The translations under genes were made by a program, and so were the position numbers. A stretch of DNA of 64,000 nt from CAZGCA01 sp964524145 (GTDB lineage: Bacteria > Hydrogenedentota > CAZGCA01): NCBI GenBank assembly GCA_964524145.1, contig CAZGCA010000019.1, forward strand, positions 7,021 to 71,020, given 5' to 3'. Every line of letters starts with the position of its first letter. The first letter of the stretch is position 1. The notes under the pieces are model-generated. The model saw nothing but the letters and a program-made list of their open reading frames with translations, did no database searches and was not told the origin of the DNA. This document shows, piece by piece, positions 61,299 through 64,000 of the stretch.

Positions 61299-62886
61299 CC
61301 GGCCTGATCGAGTCGAAGTAGTGTTTCACAAACCTCTTGTAGCCGGGAGGTATTTCCTCTTTGGTGAGCGTACCCTCTTCGGCCCGGATGAATTCGACCA
61401 AAGTCTCAACGTAATCAGTCATGACGTCGCTATCGGAAGGGACGCCTTTGAACGACACGCTGGCAAGTATCTCGCCTGGTGTGAGCGTGCCTTTCACTTT
61501 TGTATCGGTGAAATCCGTCTCCGGGTTGCCCGGGTCGGGAATGTGACCGCCGCGACCTCGGCCCGCGCCACGCAGACCCGGCCCGTAGCCGTATGCGCCT
61601 TTGCCGCAGGCTCGACACAATCCCGGGCGGCCTCCCGAGCACATGGCACATTCGGCATCCGGGTCGCCTTCACACCAGCGACACGCAACACCCTCCCAGT
61701 CGAGCGCGTACCTGCCACCACACCGTTTGCATATGCCGTACTTGTCGCACAACGCCAGTTTAGCGTCCTGAATATCGGCGAGCACGACGTCCATGAGTTC
61801 TAGTTGTGCCAAGAGATCCGCAAACTGCTCGAGGTCAAGCTTCGAGAGGTCGAGCTGGTCGAGTGCGCCACCCAGGTCGCCCGCATCCAAGTCCTGTGCC
61901 GCCTTGGACAGGGCCGCGCTCAGCGATTCGAAGTCCTTCATCTTACGGGCCAGAGACTCGAGCTCCTGTTTCAGCTTTCGGAGTTGATCCTCGCTGAGTT
62001 TCCCTTCCTTCAAAGCGGCCTTCAACTTGCCAATCTCCTCGGCGGCCTGGCGAAGATCGCCCTTTCGGAGTGCGTTGTCGAGGGTTTTCGTCTGCGTCAA
62101 CTCCCTGGTCTGCTGGAACCTCCTGCTGATATCCCTGACCGGTTTCAACGTGTCCTGCTTCCGCTTGATGCGCTCGGAAAGCTTCGACAGCTTTGCCAGA
62201 GCCGCCTTCTTCTCGTTGGCTTCGTTCTGCAGTGCGCGCGAGAGTTGCTCCATGTCCTTGGCTATCTCTGCCACGTCCGTCATCTTCTCCCGCTCGGCCC
62301 GAGCGCGGATGGTCTCGGATTTCTTCAACAGCCGTTTCGCCTCGGCGTCTATCTGCCGCTTAGTCTCTTGTGCAGCCTGCGCTTTGCGGCGGATATGCAG
62401 GATGTCAAGCTCGGGCATGAAAAGGTAGACGGCCAACGTGGCTGCCAGCGGTACCAGAATGTAGCGGAAACGGCCCCAGAGCTCAAACGGAAACACCTTC
62501 TTGGGCTCAACGCCGCGCGTGTGCTCATGCGCGTCCTCGATGAGGGCGGCGACCATCGGTGCCGTCGTCCTGCCGAGTTGGAGCGCACTGGCGAATCTGT
62601 CTTCCAGCTCGAGCTTTTTGTCTGTCTCGACGGCGGCGTTGAACGCCGAAAAACGTGGCCAGAACAGCGTGTATATCGCGCTGGCCAGGGCGGGCGCAAG
62701 CAACGTCAGCGCGACAACGTCCACCGGCTGGAATGGATACGAGAAAAGCTTTGCGCAGAGATACGCGGCGAGCGCCACACAAACCGCATAGAACAACAGC
62801 ATTTGGTAGACGCGGACGAAATCGACAAGCCGCATGCGGCGCGAAAGTGATTTGGCGAGTTCCCTAAGTTCATGCACAGTGCTCAC
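61282..62886 (-). CDS. Membrane coiled-coil protein with DnaJ-like zinc cluster (DUF4175-like)
   Basis: 534 residues. Two N-terminal membrane helices (about 25-48 and 54-75) and a third near 139-159; the sequence ELEDRFASALQL after the second is typical of DUF4175-like partners of MoxR operons. A long charged coiled coil covers about 165-345. Residues about 375-430 hold four CxxC pairs (CKRC, CRWC, CAMC, CRAC), spaced and glycine-flanked like the DnaJ zinc domain. A Gly-rich stretch and a small C-terminal domain follow. First gene of the operon, with its own promoter. The function is unknown. Confidence 0.82.
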   Translation of the reverse strand: MSTVHELRELAKSLSRRMRLVDFVRVYQMLLFYAVCVALAAYLCAKLFSYPFQPVDVVALTLLAPALASAIYTLFWPRFSAFNAAVETDKKLELEDRFASALQLGRTTAPMVAALIEDAHEHTRGVEPKKVFPFELWGRFRYILVPLAATLAVYLFMPELDILHIRRKAQAAQETKRQIDAEAKRLLKKSETIRARAEREKMTDVAEIAKDMEQLSRALQNEANEKKAALAKLSKLSERIKRKQDTLKPVRDISRRFQQTRELTQTKTLDNALRKGDLRQAAEEIGKLKAALKEGKLSEDQLRKLKQELESLARKMKDFESLSAALSKAAQDLDAGDLGGALDQLDLSKLDLEQFADLLAQLELMDVVLADIQDAKLALCDKYGICKRCGGRYALDWEGVACRWCEGDPDAECAMCSGGRPGLCRACGKGAYGYGPGLRGAGRGRGGHIPDPGNPETDFTDTKVKGTLTPGEILASVSFKGVPSDSDVMTDYVETLVEFIRAEEGTLTKEEIPPGYKRFVKHYFDSIRPDEETP

Positions 62887-62924
62887 CTCGACATGGCCTT
62901 CTATCCGCTACGGCTCCTACACTC

Positions 62925-62954
62925 ATTGTATCCAACGCCGCGTCACCGCGTCAA
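62925..62954 (-). promoter_or_regulatory. Promoter for the MoxR/vWA operon
   Basis: Minus strand: TTGACG (62949-62954), 18-base spacer, TACAAT (62925-62930). It overlaps the 3' end of mobB. Predicted leader is about 32 bases before the ATG at 62886. Confidence 0.6.
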
Positions 62955-63461
62955 GCCCTGATCCACGATGCCCTTTACGAAGACGGTGATCGAGTCAATG
63001 TCATCACGGTCGAAACAGGGTACCCCCACGGTGTGTTCCGGAGGACCGACTATCGCAACGACGTTCTTCACGTCTTTCGTGCCGGTGACGTCGCCGTGGG
63101 AGGGAACGAGCAGGATCTTCGGTATGTCTGACCGCATGAATCCTTCCGTCAGCACGATGTCGGTATCGGTGAGATACTGCTGGACGATCTCCTCCGGGTC
63201 CGGCTCCTGCTCGATACGGCTCACCAGCGCAAGCTGGCCCTGTCTCTCTGAAACAACGACCGCCGTGCGCGCTCCCGCCTGGAAATGGCGTTGTGAATCG
63301 GACCCTTCACGGTCCATTTCGAAACCGCCTCGTGCGTGTTTTATTGTCCCAACACGATAGCCGTCGGCGGTCAACGCTGCCACGACACGCTCGAGCAGCG
63401 TCGTCTTGCCGCTTTTGCTCTTCCCGGCAATGCCAATGATTTTGGGGTTGGTGTGCGCCAC
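62943..63461 (-). CDS. mobB: Molybdopterin-guanine dinucleotide biosynthesis protein MobB
   Basis: 172 residues from GTG at 63461. P-loop GKSKSGKTT at residues 13-21 and the DIVLTEGFMRSDIPKI motif identify it. It is a GTP-binding helper for attaching GMP to molybdopterin. No mobA or molybdoenzyme is in the window. Confidence 0.93.
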   Translation of the reverse strand: MAHTNPKIIGIAGKSKSGKTTLLERVVAALTADGYRVGTIKHARGGFEMDREGSDSQRHFQAGARTAVVVSERQGQLALVSRIEQEPDPEEIVQQYLTDTDIVLTEGFMRSDIPKILLVPSHGDVTGTKDVKNVVAIVGPPEHTVGVPCFDRDDIDSITVFVKGIVDQGLTR

Positions 63462-64000
63462 GGCACGATCTCCGGCACCCGTTCGGTCTTCGTCAACAGG
63501 TCAATGGTATCAGTTTGTCGCCAGCCAAACAACCGGATGTGGAGCGCCCTTAATCGTCCAGCTAATGGCTGGATGGACGAGAACTCCAGCGGCCGGGAGT
63601 CGCCCGGAAGGTTTTTGTGAACTCCCATAGGGACGAACGACAATAGCCCAGGAATTTATTCCTGGGATCAAGTGCATACCCCTACATATGGAGTCCCGGA
63701 GGGACGGCTGAAACACTTTGACCTCAAGAAATGGGTTCAGCCGTCCCTACGGGACTGAAGGCCGTTGCATCATACCGATTCCCAGGAGTGAACTCCTGGG
63801 CTATTCTCAATCGTCCCTGCGGGACTTGGAGGAGTCGTTATAGCTTCGATCACAGTGAACTCCTGGGCTATTCTCAACCGTCCCTGCGGGACTTCGGAGT
63901 GTCGTTATAGCTTCGATCACAGTGAACTCCTGGGCTATTCTCAATCGTCCCTGCGGGACTTGGAGGTAGTCGTTATAGCTTGGACCACCTGGTGGGTGAC
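63462..64000. other. Gene-free end region filled with palindromic repeats
   Basis: No supported gene. 63462-63610 holds no feature that I recognise; from about 63620 to the edge it is the repeat array described in the next entry. Short open frames over the repeats (QPSLRDS.., SWAIVVRPYGS..) are translations of the repeats. Confidence 0.6.
63647..64000. repeat. Array of paired palindromes, with three tandem 67-bp units
   Basis: Two hairpins alternate. One is CCCAGGA..TCCTGGG: perfect at 63647-63666 and 63781-63800. The other is GTCCC-NNN-GGGAC: 63693-63705, 63743-63755 and in every later unit. A 13-bp inverted repeat, AGGGACGGCTGAA (63700-63712) with 63736-63748, frames part of it. From 63790 a 67-bp unit (GAACTCCTGGGCTATTCTCA...) repeats three times (starts 63790, 63857, 63924), the last slightly changed and near the edge. 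Confidence 0.85.

Noticed and set aside
63647..64000. CRISPR array
   Set aside because: The repeats are tandem 67-bp units with no unique spacers, they are palindromic throughout, and no cas gene is present.

Overview
The window is a GC-rich bacterial chromosome segment: 44 protein-coding genes (one cut by the left edge), one tRNA, several promoter-like sites and three kinds of repeat. Two very large secreted proteins end in dockerin-type repeats (DVQLVINAAL). Twin-arginine Gfo/Idh/MocA and sialate O-acetylesterase-type enzymes sit beside them, with a MoxR/DUF58/vWA operon. This style is typical of the Planctomycetes/Hydrogenedentes/Lentisphaerae neighbourhood of the tree. My best guess is Candidatus Hydrogenedentes, but this rests on style, not on a marker-gene tree.

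Region by region. 1-10.7 kb is on the minus strand: a tetrahaem c-type cytochrome, a Tat-exported oxidoreductase, an Nramp-like transporter fused to an ApbE flavin transferase, a lipoprotein, a glycerophosphodiesterase, a glycoside-hydrolase-like secreted protein and a lytic transglycosylase. 10.8-14 kb: polyprenyl synthase, thioredoxin reductase, a His-rich membrane protein and tRNA-Ala(CGC). 14-20 kb: polysaccharide deacetylase-like enzyme, sialate O-acetylesterase and an FHA-GAF-HD-GYP regulator. 20-36 kb is the showpiece: a 2906-residue FG-GAP/C13-protease-like/cohesin/dockerin protein, an epimerase-like protein, cysteine synthase and a 1627-residue triple beta-helix dockerin protein. 36.7-45.7 kb is a plus-strand housekeeping run (nadX, rplU, rpmA, obg, proB, proA, nadD, yqeK, methyltransferase). 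It is interrupted between proB and proA by a carboxypeptidase-regulatory-like protein and a four-helix-bundle protein that carries an inverted repeat. 46-51 kb (minus): PilB/GspE ATPase, RluD-type pseudouridine synthase, xylulokinase and rpsU with its own promoter and terminator. 51.7-53.7 kb: PilZ protein, SAM hydrolase and a DUF433/DUF5615 pair whose second gene has an internal deletion. 53.7-62.9 kb is a tight six-gene operon: DUF4175-like Zn-finger membrane protein, NHL propeller, two vWA membrane proteins, MoxR and DUF58. mobB and a palindromic repeat array finish the window.

How parts may work together. The cohesin-like domain and the dockerins on two separate secreted proteins suggest a small surface assembly system of cohesin-dockerin type outside the Firmicutes. 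The ApbE fusion near a multihaem cytochrome suggests extracytoplasmic flavin-based electron transfer. The MoxR/vWA operon looks like a chaperone and envelope-assembly module with a propeller and a DnaJ-like zinc cluster added.

Sigma-70-like promoters (TTGACA-17-TATAAT style) are easy to see in front of several transcription units and helped to choose start codons.
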